From the NCBI GenBank assembly GCA_018644785.1, contig JABGPV010000006.1, positions 1 through 47,425 of the forward strand: a stretch of DNA of 47,425 nt, written 5' to 3'. Positions 30,511-39,619 of the stretch are shown here, in pieces (position 1 is the first letter of the stretch; the number at the start of each line of letters is the position of its first letter). The position numbers and the translations under genes were made by a program. The notes below the pieces were generated by a model that was not told the origin of the DNA, did not search any database, and saw only the letters and a program-made list of their open reading frames with translations. Origin of the DNA: Deltaproteobacteria bacterium. GTDB taxonomy: Bacteria > Desulfobacterota > DSM-4660 > Desulfatiglandales > Desulfatiglandaceae.

Positions 30511-32289
30511 CTATTGTAAAACAAGGGACTCAACCCCAATTAATCCTTTTTGAACCGTCAGGGAAGTGATGGTTGTAGCGGATGCTTGAACGGTAAACGC
30601 AGGGTCCCAACCGCCCTGTAATAAAATGTTTTTTGCGGTAGCCAGACTGATGGCCTGGGCGGTTGCATCCTGGGAAACTTTTATGACTTCTCCTGAAGTG
30701 GCGGCATTGATAGCCGCCTGAATACTTGCATAGCAGGGGATGTTGCCACCGCATGACCCGGAAGGTTCCACATAAATGGCACTGCTTCCACCCAGCGATG
30801 CCACGGCTTTCCCCAGGTTGACCCTGGGCTTGGCAATGGCCACCTTTGTATCGGTGATGCTGTCGCCCGTATCCATCAGCGTCGATTGCACCTGATCCGG
30901 CGTCAGAAAAGTCCCGGTAATGGCTTTGGCGGCATTTTGCAGGCATGCGGCCGCCCCTGCGGCATAGGGCGAAGCAGCCGAAGTTCCACCGAAACCGTAT
31001 GCGGCCGTCCAATAGCCACCGCCTAAGTTTGTAGTGGTGGCCCAGTTGGAGGGTGCCAGTAAAGACAAAAAAGAAGTGGTGTTGGAATAGACAGCCACTT
31101 GATCCCCATAGGGAATATCCGGCGAATAGAACCCCGTGGAACAACCGAAAGTGGGGATTTTATCGGAACAGGATTGCGATTCCACGCACCACCCGATACC
31201 GTCGGCCGTGAAATGCGCATCGTATACAGCCCCCACCGAAACCACATGGGAAATACAGGCAGGCCATCCGATGGCGTCGCAATAACCGTCATTTCCGGAA
31301 GAAACAAACAGGGTCATGCCGGCGGCTTTGGCATTGGCAGCGGCTGTTGTCATGGCTGGGGTATCGGAATCACAATACACTGTGAATCTGCCGCCCCCAA
31401 AGCTGGTATTGATGATCAGGATCGGATTGTTGGGGTCATCATACTGGTGGGTGATACACCATTCCCAGGCTTCGATCATGTCCGAAAGAAAAGCGGTGCC
31501 GCCGCTCCCTTGTGAGATTTTGAGCGCATAAAGCTTTGCTCCCCAGGCAACACCACCGATATAATCTCCATCGGAGCCAAGGTCGCCGGCGGAAATCCCG
31601 GCGACGGCTGTCCCGTGCCCCTGAAGGTCCATGGGATCATTGTCGTTATCCCCCGTATCATAGCCCCCGATGACCTTGCCGTTGGGAAAACCGCCGTTTC
31701 CCAGGCGCACATGGTTATAATCGATCCCCGTGTCGCAAATGGCCACCGACAGCCCTTCACCGCTGTAGCTCGACCTTGCCACTGATGCGTTCATCAGCGG
31801 GATTCCCTGGGCCAGATTGGGGTAGAGGATGACATCTTTCTCGATAGAAAGCACGTCAGGCTCATCAGCCAGCGCTTCCAGCCCCTCAAGGGTTACCAGG
31901 GCGGAAAACCCGGCCATGTATTTGAAGGGCCGGGTTTTTTGAACCTGTGCCGGACTGAAGCCCTGAAGTATCCGCTCCACAAAATCATGAATACGGTTGG
32001 CCAAAAATTCCCGCTTGTGGGGTTTTTCCAAGCTGCTTTTCGCGTCAACCGTTTCGGCTTCCCGTAAATTAACAATCACCCGGGTGGTTGTCGCACCATT
32101 CTCCAGAAAATCCCCTAAAACCGTACTCGCCCTTTTGATCCTCGGGCTATTGAGCAGATGGTTTATGATGTTCTTGGACACACCTTCAGGAACGGTTTCC
32201 ATTTCCGCTGCACCTTGTGCAGAAAAACCAAAGGCAGACAAAAGGAAAATGCCGAAGATGAATCCTTTTATAGAATTTTTACGTCTCAT
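30511..32289 (-). CDS. Secreted subtilisin-like serine protease (S8) with propeptide and C-terminal beta-helix segment
   Basis: A 592-residue exported protease. Order: signal peptide (FIFGIFLLSAFGFSAQGA), an I9-like propeptide (about 60-165, RVIVNLREAE...GFSALVTLEGLEALADEPDVLSIEKD), the S8 catalytic domain with Asp in AICDTGIDYNHV, His in LQGHGTAVAGI and Ser in GGTSAASPYAAG, then a short parallel-beta-helix-like tail (IYVEPSGSCGG...SIQAAINAATSGEVIKVSQ...LLQGGWDPAF). The tail type is common in secreted proteins of this bacterial group. It follows the S74-domain protein by 41 bases, so the protease may act on that or other surface proteins; this is inference. Confidence 0.88.
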   Translation of the reverse strand: MRRKNSIKGFIFGIFLLSAFGFSAQGAAEMETVPEGVSKNIINHLLNSPRIKRASTVLGDFLENGATTTRVIVNLREAETVDAKSSLEKPHKREFLANRIHDFVERILQGFSPAQVQKTRPFKYMAGFSALVTLEGLEALADEPDVLSIEKDVILYPNLAQGIPLMNASVARSSYSGEGLSVAICDTGIDYNHVRLGNGGFPNGKVIGGYDTGDNDNDPMDLQGHGTAVAGISAGDLGSDGDYIGGVAWGAKLYALKISQGSGGTAFLSDMIEAWEWCITHQYDDPNNPILIINTSFGGGRFTVYCDSDTPAMTTAAANAKAAGMTLFVSSGNDGYCDAIGWPACISHVVSVGAVYDAHFTADGIGWCVESQSCSDKIPTFGCSTGFYSPDIPYGDQVAVYSNTTSFLSLLAPSNWATTTNLGGGYWTAAYGFGGTSAASPYAAGAAACLQNAAKAITGTFLTPDQVQSTLMDTGDSITDTKVAIAKPRVNLGKAVASLGGSSAIYVEPSGSCGGNIPCYASIQAAINAATSGEVIKVSQDATAQAISLATAKNILLQGGWDPAFTVQASATTITSLTVQKGLIGVESLVLQ

Positions 32290-32330
32290 TTTCGGGTAAA
32301 CCCCTACATTTTTCAGGTTAGTCGAGCAGG

Positions 32331-33098
32331 TTATTTCTGCTCAAGTGCTGCAACCTTCCTGGACAGTTCCGCAATGGTTTTCTGTTGATCCTGGACCACT
32401 TTTGTCAGAACGGCTACCACATCCATGGTACTCATTCCCTTTCGGTCCGTAGATGCCACAAGATCCGGTACATCCTCAGCTATAAACCCCACATGGCTTT
32501 CTTTCGGATCTGCCTTGTAGCTGAATTGCACGGGCTGCAGCGCCGTTAAAGTCTCCACCGCTTCGTCCCCGGTAAGGGATTTGATATCCTGTTTATATTC
32601 CCTGCTGGAGGCATTGGTCCACACACCTCCCGAGGAAACGTAGGCGCCGCTTCCCATCTGCAGCGGCTGTACGGGGCTTCTGGTACCGATACCCACATGC
32701 CCGCCGTTGGGGGCCAGAACCAGATTCATCCAGGCAACGTTCTCTTGAAGGGCAAAAATTTCAGCATAATCATGTGTGGCCCCCGTATTCCAACCAAAAT
32801 AGATGTTCTTGGGATTACTCGCGGCTTTGTCGGTAATCACCACACCTCTGTTACCGGCATCCTGGCCCAGAACAAACGGAGCAGACCCCCATTCGGACGC
32901 GCCGTTTACAAGCATCCCGGAAGTACACGTCACCCTTCCAATATCTTCCACCTTGAAAGTGCTGGTCCCGCTTGCGTTTTTGACAATCAGCCTGTCCTCA
33001 CCCAGGGCTGTGCCCACCATGCTAAGGCAGATGGTTAAGGCAAATAATAGTTTCGCAAATCTTATTTGAATTGGATTGAAAGAACATAATTTTTCCAT
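32331..33098 (-). CDS. Secreted protein with C-terminal S74 (endosialidase-type) intramolecular chaperone domain
   Basis: A 255-residue exported protein. It has a signal peptide (LLFALTICLSMVGTALG, about 15-33), a central beta-rich region (about 35-150), then an S74 chaperone domain starting at NASSREYKQDIKSL (about 165) and including ALQPVQFSYKAD, HVGFIAEDVPDLV and a terminal coiled coil (VVQDQQKTIAELSRKVAALEQ). S74 domains trimerise fibrous proteins and can cut themselves off at a Ser-Asp site; here the usual Ser-Asp is Ser-Ser-Arg, so self-cleavage is uncertain. GGGGGG lies before the ATG. It precedes the subtilase gene inside the polysaccharide cluster. Confidence 0.83.
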   Translation of the reverse strand: MEKLCSFNPIQIRFAKLLFALTICLSMVGTALGEDRLIVKNASGTSTFKVEDIGRVTCTSGMLVNGASEWGSAPFVLGQDAGNRGVVITDKAASNPKNIYFGWNTGATHDYAEIFALQENVAWMNLVLAPNGGHVGIGTRSPVQPLQMGSGAYVSSGGVWTNASSREYKQDIKSLTGDEAVETLTALQPVQFSYKADPKESHVGFIAEDVPDLVASTDRKGMSTMDVVAVLTKVVQDQQKTIAELSRKVAALEQK

Positions 33099-33214
33099 TG
33101 CATACCCCCCTCATTCTTTTGTTGTTAGGCCAATAAGTTCCACACCCGCTAAATACCACTGGGGCACATGGTCAAATCTGAAATTAAATTTATGAAAAAA
33201 CATCATTCAACACT

Positions 33215-33781
33215 CTAATTACGATCAAAAAGAAATGCAATGTTTCCTGCATCCTCAATGTTCACAACACCCGTAGGTTTGCAAGGTGTTCCAACTGCAA
33301 TGGTATAAGGCTGAATATCTCTGTTAACAAAGGAACAGGTGCCGATTACACAATGATGACCTATTGTTACCCCTTTGGCGATAACGGTCTTGGCGCCGAT
33401 ATGACAACAACTGCCAATACTGACCGGCGCCCGTTCATGTTCTGCTTCTCCCCCCGACAGTGCCCACCTCACCGTGTCATGGGTATAGATGTGGACAGCG
33501 GCGCTGATGCTGCAGTTGTCCCCGATGGTCAACCCCCCCGAACCGTCCAGAAGTGTGTATGGGCCTATCCACGTGTTTTGGCCAACCGTCACATCTGAGT
33601 AAACATAACTATTGTGATAAATGCTTGAACCTTCACCAAAGCCAAGACTTCTGGCCCGTTCCCACCGGTCAAACAACATTTCCTCAAAAGGTAAATCCCT
33701 TTTCCATTTCTGCCGCATCCCTTCCCGGAGCCATTTGTACAACTCCAGGAGGGACTTTCTCAACGAATCTGAACGATTCAT
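33215..33781 (-). CDS. Left-handed beta-helix (hexapeptide) acyltransferase
   Basis: A 188-residue O- or N-acetyltransferase of the WbbJ/LacA-like hexapeptide family, cytoplasmic. The N-terminal 50 residues are helical (SLLELYKWLREGMRQKWKRDLPFEEM). The hexapeptide coil includes DVTVGQNTWIGPYTLLDGSGGLTIGDNCSISAAVHIYTHD, with the catalytic His likely in YTHD, and IGAKTVIAKGVTIGHHCVIGT. It ends with the usual AVGTPCKP loop that binds CoA. It is 15 bases downstream of asnB in the transcript and probably acetylates a sugar of the polysaccharide. Confidence 0.83.
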   Translation of the reverse strand: MNRSDSLRKSLLELYKWLREGMRQKWKRDLPFEEMLFDRWERARSLGFGEGSSIYHNSYVYSDVTVGQNTWIGPYTLLDGSGGLTIGDNCSISAAVHIYTHDTVRWALSGGEAEHERAPVSIGSCCHIGAKTVIAKGVTIGHHCVIGTCSFVNRDIQPYTIAVGTPCKPTGVVNIEDAGNIAFLFDRN

Positions 33782-33796
33782 CCGTCACGCCCTTCA

Positions 33797-35683
33797 TCAG
33801 GCACTATCCAGGAAGCGCTGGCACCACAACTCAAAACTCAGGAGTGACCATATAAAAAGCCGCCTGTTGGCTTTTCCTTGAAAATGCTCTTCCACCAATG
33901 ATTGCACCGCTCCCCTGTCAAGATAGTCATAGATCCGGGCGCGACGACCAAACAAATGCCTTTTTACGTAGTCAATGCTGTCCCCCTTGAACCATGACGC
34001 ATCCGGAGCTGAAAAACCCTGCTTAATACCGTGGGTAATCTGATTAGGAATATAACGGCCCATCACTTGCCGCAGGAGAAGTTTTCCGTCTTTTGTCTTC
34101 TGGAAATATTTCCGGGGTTTTGCGCCCGGTTCATTTTCGTTAAGACGGACGACGCGGTTGAGGTTCCCCAGTTTCAGGCCCACCGGAACCTGAACAGCAA
34201 AATCTACAAGGTCGTTGTCCAGAAAAGGAACACGGGTTTCAAGACTGTGGGCCATAGACAATTTGTCCTCAACAATGAGAAGACCGTGCAGAAAGGTCTT
34301 GGCTTCAAAATAGAGAGAATGGTTTACATAGTCTTCAGGGCGTGAAAGCGCAATGTCACGGTGCTGAAAAACATCCCTGAAAATATCTCGTGTCCACACA
34401 TGTTTTACTTCGGGCCAGACCGGTTTGAAAACGGTCTGGATCGACCTGTTGGCAATAAGGCGCTGCCAGAAGAGATAATAATTGTCAATATAATCTTCGA
34501 AACTGTCATTAACAACACTCCGGTAATAACGCCACGGGTAACCACCGAACAGTTCATCCCCACCGGTCCCCGAAAGGACAACTTTTACGAACTTGCTGGC
34601 AAGCTGGGCCACATAATAATTGGGATAACTCTGACCCACCCTGGGCTCTTCCATGTGCCAGGCCAGCGCCGGGAGGACCCTTTCCATGTCCCCTGCTTTC
34701 AGCACCATTTCGTAGTGTTCTGTCTTGAACAGGTAGCTCATGAACTCCGAGTCTTCCCGTTCGTCGAAACCCAGCTCCAACCCGGAAGCCGAATGAAGGT
34801 CAAAACCGCAGGTAAACGTCTTGATATAGGGGAGTTGTTTTGCGGCAACGGCCGTGATGGAACCGGAATCCATCCCACCGCTCAGATATGCGCCCACGTC
34901 CACATCGCTGACAAGCTGGCGGTTAACCGCCTGACGGAACAACCTGTCCAATTCTTCGACATACGCCTGTTCGCTGGATGGGTTGTCAGGCTCACGAAAA
35001 TTGAAGTCCCAATAACGGGTGGGAGACAGCGTCTGGGTTCTTGTCCCCAGGGGAATTCGGGCAAAACAACCCGATGGAAAAAGTTTAACCCCTTTTAAAA
35101 GTGTTTTGTTCGTAAAGATATTCTGAAACGTAAAATATTCCACAAGCGCTTCCAGATCAATGTCACGGCCGACGACTTCATGGCTCAAAATCGCCTTTTG
35201 TTCTGAGGCAAAGAGCAGCGTAGAACCTACAAAGGTATAATAGAGCGGCTTGATGCCATAACGATCCCGTGCCAGGAACAACTCCTGGCGTTTCTTGTCC
35301 CAGATGGCGAATGCAAACATGCCGTTGAAACGTTCCACGCACTTCGGTCCCCACTGGTTGTAGGCGTATAAAATGACCTCGGAATCTGACCGGGAATGAA
35401 ACTGATGGCCCAGGCTCTGTAATTGCGCACGAATTTCCTGGAAGTTATAGACTTCGCCGTTGTAGGAAATCGCAAACTGACCATCACGGGTGACCATGGG
35501 CTGGTGGGCCGCCGGCGTTAGATCAATAATCGCCAGACGGCGGTGCCCCAGGCCGATGAAGCTGTCTGTATAAAATCCCTCTCCATCCGGTCCGCGATGG
35601 GCGATTGCATCCGTCATCCGTCGCAGGCTCACAGATGAAACCGGCTCACCGTTCATATTAAAAATGCCGCAGATGCCACACAT
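33797..35683 (-). CDS. asnB: Glutamine-hydrolysing asparagine synthetase-type amidotransferase
   Basis: A 628-residue protein with an N-terminal class II glutaminase domain (starts MCGICGIFN, so Cys2 becomes the nucleophile after Met removal; HRGPDGEG, GHRRLAIIDL, YNGEVYNF are conserved) and a C-terminal ATP-pyrophosphatase domain (SGGMDSGSITA, SGTGGDELFGGY). Inside sugar clusters such proteins often amidate a uronic acid rather than make free asparagine (compare WbpS-type proteins). With the neighbouring aminotransferase and WbpB-WbpD-like fusion that is the likelier role here, but it is an inference. It lies 30 bases after the DegT gene. Confidence 0.88.
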   Translation of the reverse strand: MCGICGIFNMNGEPVSSVSLRRMTDAIAHRGPDGEGFYTDSFIGLGHRRLAIIDLTPAAHQPMVTRDGQFAISYNGEVYNFQEIRAQLQSLGHQFHSRSDSEVILYAYNQWGPKCVERFNGMFAFAIWDKKRQELFLARDRYGIKPLYYTFVGSTLLFASEQKAILSHEVVGRDIDLEALVEYFTFQNIFTNKTLLKGVKLFPSGCFARIPLGTRTQTLSPTRYWDFNFREPDNPSSEQAYVEELDRLFRQAVNRQLVSDVDVGAYLSGGMDSGSITAVAAKQLPYIKTFTCGFDLHSASGLELGFDEREDSEFMSYLFKTEHYEMVLKAGDMERVLPALAWHMEEPRVGQSYPNYYVAQLASKFVKVVLSGTGGDELFGGYPWRYYRSVVNDSFEDYIDNYYLFWQRLIANRSIQTVFKPVWPEVKHVWTRDIFRDVFQHRDIALSRPEDYVNHSLYFEAKTFLHGLLIVEDKLSMAHSLETRVPFLDNDLVDFAVQVPVGLKLGNLNRVVRLNENEPGAKPRKYFQKTKDGKLLLRQVMGRYIPNQITHGIKQGFSAPDASWFKGDSIDYVKRHLFGRRARIYDYLDRGAVQSLVEEHFQGKANRRLFIWSLLSFELWCQRFLDSA

Positions 35684-35713
35684 GGATTAACCTTTTCAGG
35701 AAAGTTCCCGCTC

Positions 35714-36820
35714 TTAAGGAAGACTTTGTAATAGATTTTCAACCACATACGCCTGATCCTCTTCCGTCAATTCATGATAAAGGGGTAATGTCAGGCAATG
35801 TTCAAAGGCATAAGTGCTCTCGGGTAGCGCATCGGTTATCCTGCAGCGGGCGCTGGGTGCGAAGGCCGGATGTAAATGGAGCGCATAGGTGCCGATCTGG
35901 ACTTCAATCCCCAGATCTGCCATTTTGGGTATCACCTCATCTCGGCCCTTTATGTAAATGCAAAAGGACTGGCGAGAGTGTTTACCACGCGCGGTTGTTT
36001 CAGGAATGACAATTTCCGGATGATCCTTAAGGAGTGTCAAATAGTTTCCGGATAGCGCCAGGCGACGGTCCAGGAGTTCATGGATATGTTGCATCTGAAC
36101 CATGCCTACGGCCGCCAGGATATTGCTCAGTTTGTAATTTGAACCCACACGTTCGAAACGATTTGTCAAGCGGGACCCCTCTACACCCATCCCGAAATGC
36201 TTGTAGGACATCATCCAATCAGCCCACTTGCCATTGGCGGTTGTAATCATGCCGCCTTCTCCGGTTGTGATGAATTTCCTGGGATGCAAACTGAAAACCG
36301 AAATGTCGGCCTGGTTGCCCACTTTGATGCCCCTGTACTCAGCCCCAATGGAACATGCCGCATCTTCAATGAGATACACCCCATATTTTTCTTTTATTCG
36401 GGAAAGATGATCATAATCCAGAGGATTACCGAAGCCGGAAACAGGAATAATCGCACGGGTGCTACGCGTTATGGCTTTTTCCATTTTATCGTAATCAATG
36501 AGCATGGTATCCTTGGACACATCCACAATCACGATTTTAGCCCCGACAATGTTAATGACGTCCGCAGTGGCCGGATAGGTGTAATCCGGGACAATGACTT
36601 CATCTCCAGAGCCGATACCCAGCGCCCTAAGCGCCATTTCAAGGCCTGTGGTACATGACGTCACGGCCAGTGCGTATCCGCATCCGATATAGTCTTTGAA
36701 TTTTTCTTCAAAGGCCCGGGTCACGGGACCCTCTGTCAGATAACCGCTGTCCAGAACCTCACACACCTTCGCCTTCACGTCTTCAGTAATATAGGGTTTA
36801 ATCAAGGGTATTTTTTTCAT
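35714..36820 (-). CDS. DegT/DnrJ/EryC1/StrS-family PLP sugar aminotransferase
   Basis: A 368-residue PLP-dependent aminotransferase for nucleotide-sugar biosynthesis. It begins IPLIKPYITEDVKAKVCEVLDSGYLTEGP, typical of the family. The PLP segments TSCTTGLEMALRALGIGSGDEVIVPDYTYPATA, EDAACSIGAEYRG and the lysine region SLHPRKFITTGEGGMITT (Lys in HPRKF) are present. With the adjacent oxidoreductase-acetyltransferase fusion it would install the amino group at C3 of a keto-uronic acid (WbpE-like) or at C4. The start overlaps the epimerase stop (ATGA), showing translational coupling. Confidence 0.87.
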   Translation of the reverse strand: MKKIPLIKPYITEDVKAKVCEVLDSGYLTEGPVTRAFEEKFKDYIGCGYALAVTSCTTGLEMALRALGIGSGDEVIVPDYTYPATADVINIVGAKIVIVDVSKDTMLIDYDKMEKAITRSTRAIIPVSGFGNPLDYDHLSRIKEKYGVYLIEDAACSIGAEYRGIKVGNQADISVFSLHPRKFITTGEGGMITTANGKWADWMMSYKHFGMGVEGSRLTNRFERVGSNYKLSNILAAVGMVQMQHIHELLDRRLALSGNYLTLLKDHPEIVIPETTARGKHSRQSFCIYIKGRDEVIPKMADLGIEVQIGTYALHLHPAFAPSARCRITDALPESTYAFEHCLTLPLYHELTEEDQAYVVENLLQSLP

Positions 36821-37821
36821 GGTTGAACCCCGGGGGCTTGCTGTGCCCGCAGTTTTTCCGTTTGTTTGAGATGTGACTTTCGCCAGTCTATGAGTCTTTT
36901 CAGGCCATCTTCCAGGTCAACTTCCCATGTAAAACCGATATCAGCCTCTGCGGCTTTGGGATCACCCACACGATTGGTGACAAATGTCTGGCCGGCTGGC
37001 GCATATTCAATGGGCAGTTTTGATCCGGCGATCTTCAGTATCAGTTCCGTCAATTCTTTAATGGATGTTTTGATTCCCCTGCCCACATTATAAAAACCGA
37101 AAGGAACATCACTTCTAAGCGCGCACACATTTGCCCGTGCGGTGTCTCTTACATAGATGAAATCGTAGGCTTGACTGCCATCTCCATAAACAACCGGGGA
37201 AAGCCCTTTATCCAGGTTATCGAGAATCTTCATCATGACGGCGATATAAGTCCCTTTATAGTCCTGGCGGGGCCCGTAGACGTTCATATATCTCAATCCA
37301 ACACCATTCAACCCGTACCGCTTATGATAGGCCTTCATCATGTGTTCGCCGGCAATTTTTGTGGCGCCGTAAAAGGTCCAGTTATTATAGGGATGATTCT
37401 CCATCATGGGTTCGTCGACGGCATCGCCGTAGACCGATGCGGAAGAAGAGTAGACCAGGCGCTCAATCTTATTTTTTACACAGGCCTCAATAACATTGAA
37501 TGTTCCACGGATATTCACATCAAAGGCTGCGCGGGGGTATTCGTGACACTGCAGCAGCCAAAGGGCCGCAAGATGAACAACCCCTTGCACATCTTTCATG
37601 GCGGCATCGAGAATATCGGTCTGCAACATATCACCACCAATTTCGAATATGCGGCAACGAGGATCTTTAAGGGCCTCCTCCAGATTTTCAATACGCCCCC
37701 TGCAGAAGTTGTCATATATGATCACTTCCCCGACATCTTCCTTCAAAAGCTCTTCCACCACGTGTGAGCCGATGAGTCCCGCACCACCCACCACCAATAT
37801 CTTCTTTCCCCTGATATCCAA
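36817..37821 (-). CDS. NAD-dependent nucleotide-sugar epimerase/dehydratase (extended SDR)
   Basis: A 334-residue extended SDR of the UDP-glucose 4-epimerase type. The N-terminal VVGGAGLIGSHVVEELL binds NAD, HLAALWLLQCHEYPRAAFDVNIRGT follows, the catalytic YSSSASVYG and YGATKIAGE (Tyr-x3-Lys) are intact, and RYMNVYGPRQDYKGTYIAVM matches the substrate loop. The WLLQCHEYPR region differs from classical GalE. Substrate is probably a UDP-N-acetyl-hexosamine or hexuronic acid derivative, given the neighbours; this is inference. It overlaps the aminotransferase by four bases. Confidence 0.82.
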   Translation of the reverse strand: MDIRGKKILVVGGAGLIGSHVVEELLKEDVGEVIIYDNFCRGRIENLEEALKDPRCRIFEIGGDMLQTDILDAAMKDVQGVVHLAALWLLQCHEYPRAAFDVNIRGTFNVIEACVKNKIERLVYSSSASVYGDAVDEPMMENHPYNNWTFYGATKIAGEHMMKAYHKRYGLNGVGLRYMNVYGPRQDYKGTYIAVMMKILDNLDKGLSPVVYGDGSQAYDFIYVRDTARANVCALRSDVPFGFYNVGRGIKTSIKELTELILKIAGSKLPIEYAPAGQTFVTNRVGDPKAAEADIGFTWEVDLEDGLKRLIDWRKSHLKQTEKLRAQQAPGVQP

Positions 37822-37909
37822 AAGAAAAACCTCCCTCTTATCATTTCGAATTGAGTATCGCCCAACCCATATAATGCCTTAACGGGCTAACAATATCCAT
37901 GCCGATTTC

Positions 37910-39499
37910 TCAAACGATTGGTTTTTGGGAAACCAACCCGTCATTTTTGATATATTCAGTGCCGCATGCATCACACGTGCTACTTTCCCCATGAAAATGG
38001 ATACGGACACCACAGCGACACATCCATCCTTTGAATTTTGCGGGATTTCCAACGACCAGAGAAAAATCCGGAACATCATCGAGTACCACTGAACCCGCTC
38101 CTACAAAGGCAAAACGTCCAATGGTGTGGCCGCACATTATGGTGCAATTTGCACCCAGGGTAGCCCCTTTCCTAACCAGGGTTGCGCGTAATTCGTTCAT
38201 GCGGGAAACATGGCTTCTGGGATTAAACACATTGGTAAAAACCATTGACGGTCCGCAAAAAACACCGTCTTCCAATGTAACACCCTGATATACTGAAACG
38301 TTATTCTGGATTTTGACCCTGTTTCCGATGGACACATGGGGACCGATCATCACATTTTGCCCCACACTGCAGTCCCGGCCGATTTTGCTCCCCTTGATCA
38401 CATGAGCAAAATGCCAGATTTTCGTTCCGGATCCCACCTGGCATTCAGCATCGATCACGGCTGTTTCATGCACCTGAGCTTCTGTCTTTAAAGATCTTTT
38501 TCCGAGGTCCGAAAGAACGACCGGCTTTCCTTCCTGTTCCAGGGATGTCTGGCAGGCCTGAAGGACTTTGAGCACCCTGAGCGCTTCAGTGCCGTTTGTT
38601 CTAGGCGTCATCCCCTGTTCGATGCACTGAATAAAATGACGGCACTCCTCCTTCAAAGGCTCTTTTTTATCAATTTGAACCTTTTCCGATCCCCTTTTAT
38701 CGGGTATGGCCTGGTGGTTTTTCCATTCGATTCTGTGGGGATAGAGCAGTAATTTGTCATCGGGCTCCAGGTCGTCGAAAACAGCCATTTTTCGATCTCC
38801 CACAACCACCAGTTTCTGTTCCTTGTAAGGATGAAGCCAGCTGACAAAAATGTGGGCGCGAATACCCGATGAAAAGGAGAGGCTGCTTAACGTGACATCC
38901 GCCACCTCCTGGTGCAGGTAATTGGCGCCTGAACTGATGACATGTTCCGGCATTTCATCTGCTATGGACAATATGACAGAGATATCGTGTGGGGCAAAGC
39001 TCCACAGAATATTTTCTTCCCTTCTTATTTTCCCTAGGTTGAGCCTGTTGGAATAGATGTATTGTATCCTTCCCAGATCGCCTTCCGCAACCAGTTGCTT
39101 TAGCTTTATTACCGCAGGATGATACTGTAGAAGGTGTCCCACCAGCAGCACTTTCCCACGCTCTTTTGCCAGCTCATGCAGCGTAATCCCTTCCTCTTCT
39201 TTAAGCGCCAGCGGCTTCTCCACAAATACATGTTTGTCTGCTGAAAGGGCCTCTTTAACCATTTGGTAATGGGTTTCAGCCGGTGTTGCGATGGCCACCG
39301 CGGGCACAGCGTCAGATTTCAGAACCTCCTGAAATGAATCCGTAAGCAACACAGCCGTATAATTTTTTGAAAAAGACCCGAGAATTTCCTTTCGACTATC
39401 ACAAATAACGCCCAGAGCACCCAGGGAATTGAAATTCCTCACCAGATTTTTGCCCCAGTAACCAGCGCCGACCACGGCGACTTTCAAGTGATCATTCAT
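37910..39499 (-). CDS. Gfo/Idh/MocA oxidoreductase fused to a hexapeptide acetyltransferase (WbpB-WbpD-like)
   Basis: A 529-residue fusion. Residues 1-340 are a Gfo/Idh/MocA oxidoreductase (VAVVGAGYWGKNLVRNF for NAD, ATPAETHY, VEKPLAL with the catalytic Lys, and HDISVILSIADEMP). Residues 350-500 are a left-handed beta-helix acetyltransferase (IGRDCSVGQNVMIGPHVSIGNRVKIQNNVSVYQGVTLEDGVFCGPSMVFTNV...PRS) as in WbpD/WlbB. The last 35 residues hold a CRC...CDAC zinc-ribbon-like tail. The two activities would oxidise the UDP-sugar acid at C3 and later acetylate the 3-amino group, with the DegT protein in between. Confidence 0.88.
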   Translation of the reverse strand: MNDHLKVAVVGAGYWGKNLVRNFNSLGALGVICDSRKEILGSFSKNYTAVLLTDSFQEVLKSDAVPAVAIATPAETHYQMVKEALSADKHVFVEKPLALKEEEGITLHELAKERGKVLLVGHLLQYHPAVIKLKQLVAEGDLGRIQYIYSNRLNLGKIRREENILWSFAPHDISVILSIADEMPEHVISSGANYLHQEVADVTLSSLSFSSGIRAHIFVSWLHPYKEQKLVVVGDRKMAVFDDLEPDDKLLLYPHRIEWKNHQAIPDKRGSEKVQIDKKEPLKEECRHFIQCIEQGMTPRTNGTEALRVLKVLQACQTSLEQEGKPVVLSDLGKRSLKTEAQVHETAVIDAECQVGSGTKIWHFAHVIKGSKIGRDCSVGQNVMIGPHVSIGNRVKIQNNVSVYQGVTLEDGVFCGPSMVFTNVFNPRSHVSRMNELRATLVRKGATLGANCTIMCGHTIGRFAFVGAGSVVLDDVPDFSLVVGNPAKFKGWMCRCGVRIHFHGESSTCDACGTEYIKNDGLVSQKPIV

Positions 39500-39619
39500 T
39501 TATATACCCTTTCTTTCATCAATACGATGCAAAGCGTTACTATTTTCGTCAAAATGCCATTTCTCAACAAGCTCCCCGTTACCCTGACCAACGCTTTCCT
39601 CCTGGTGCATTGTCATCTT

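Noticed and set aside
34361..35098. Plus-strand frame of 245 codons opposite asnB
   Set aside because: No start signal and no domain; asnB motifs on the other strand are continuous.
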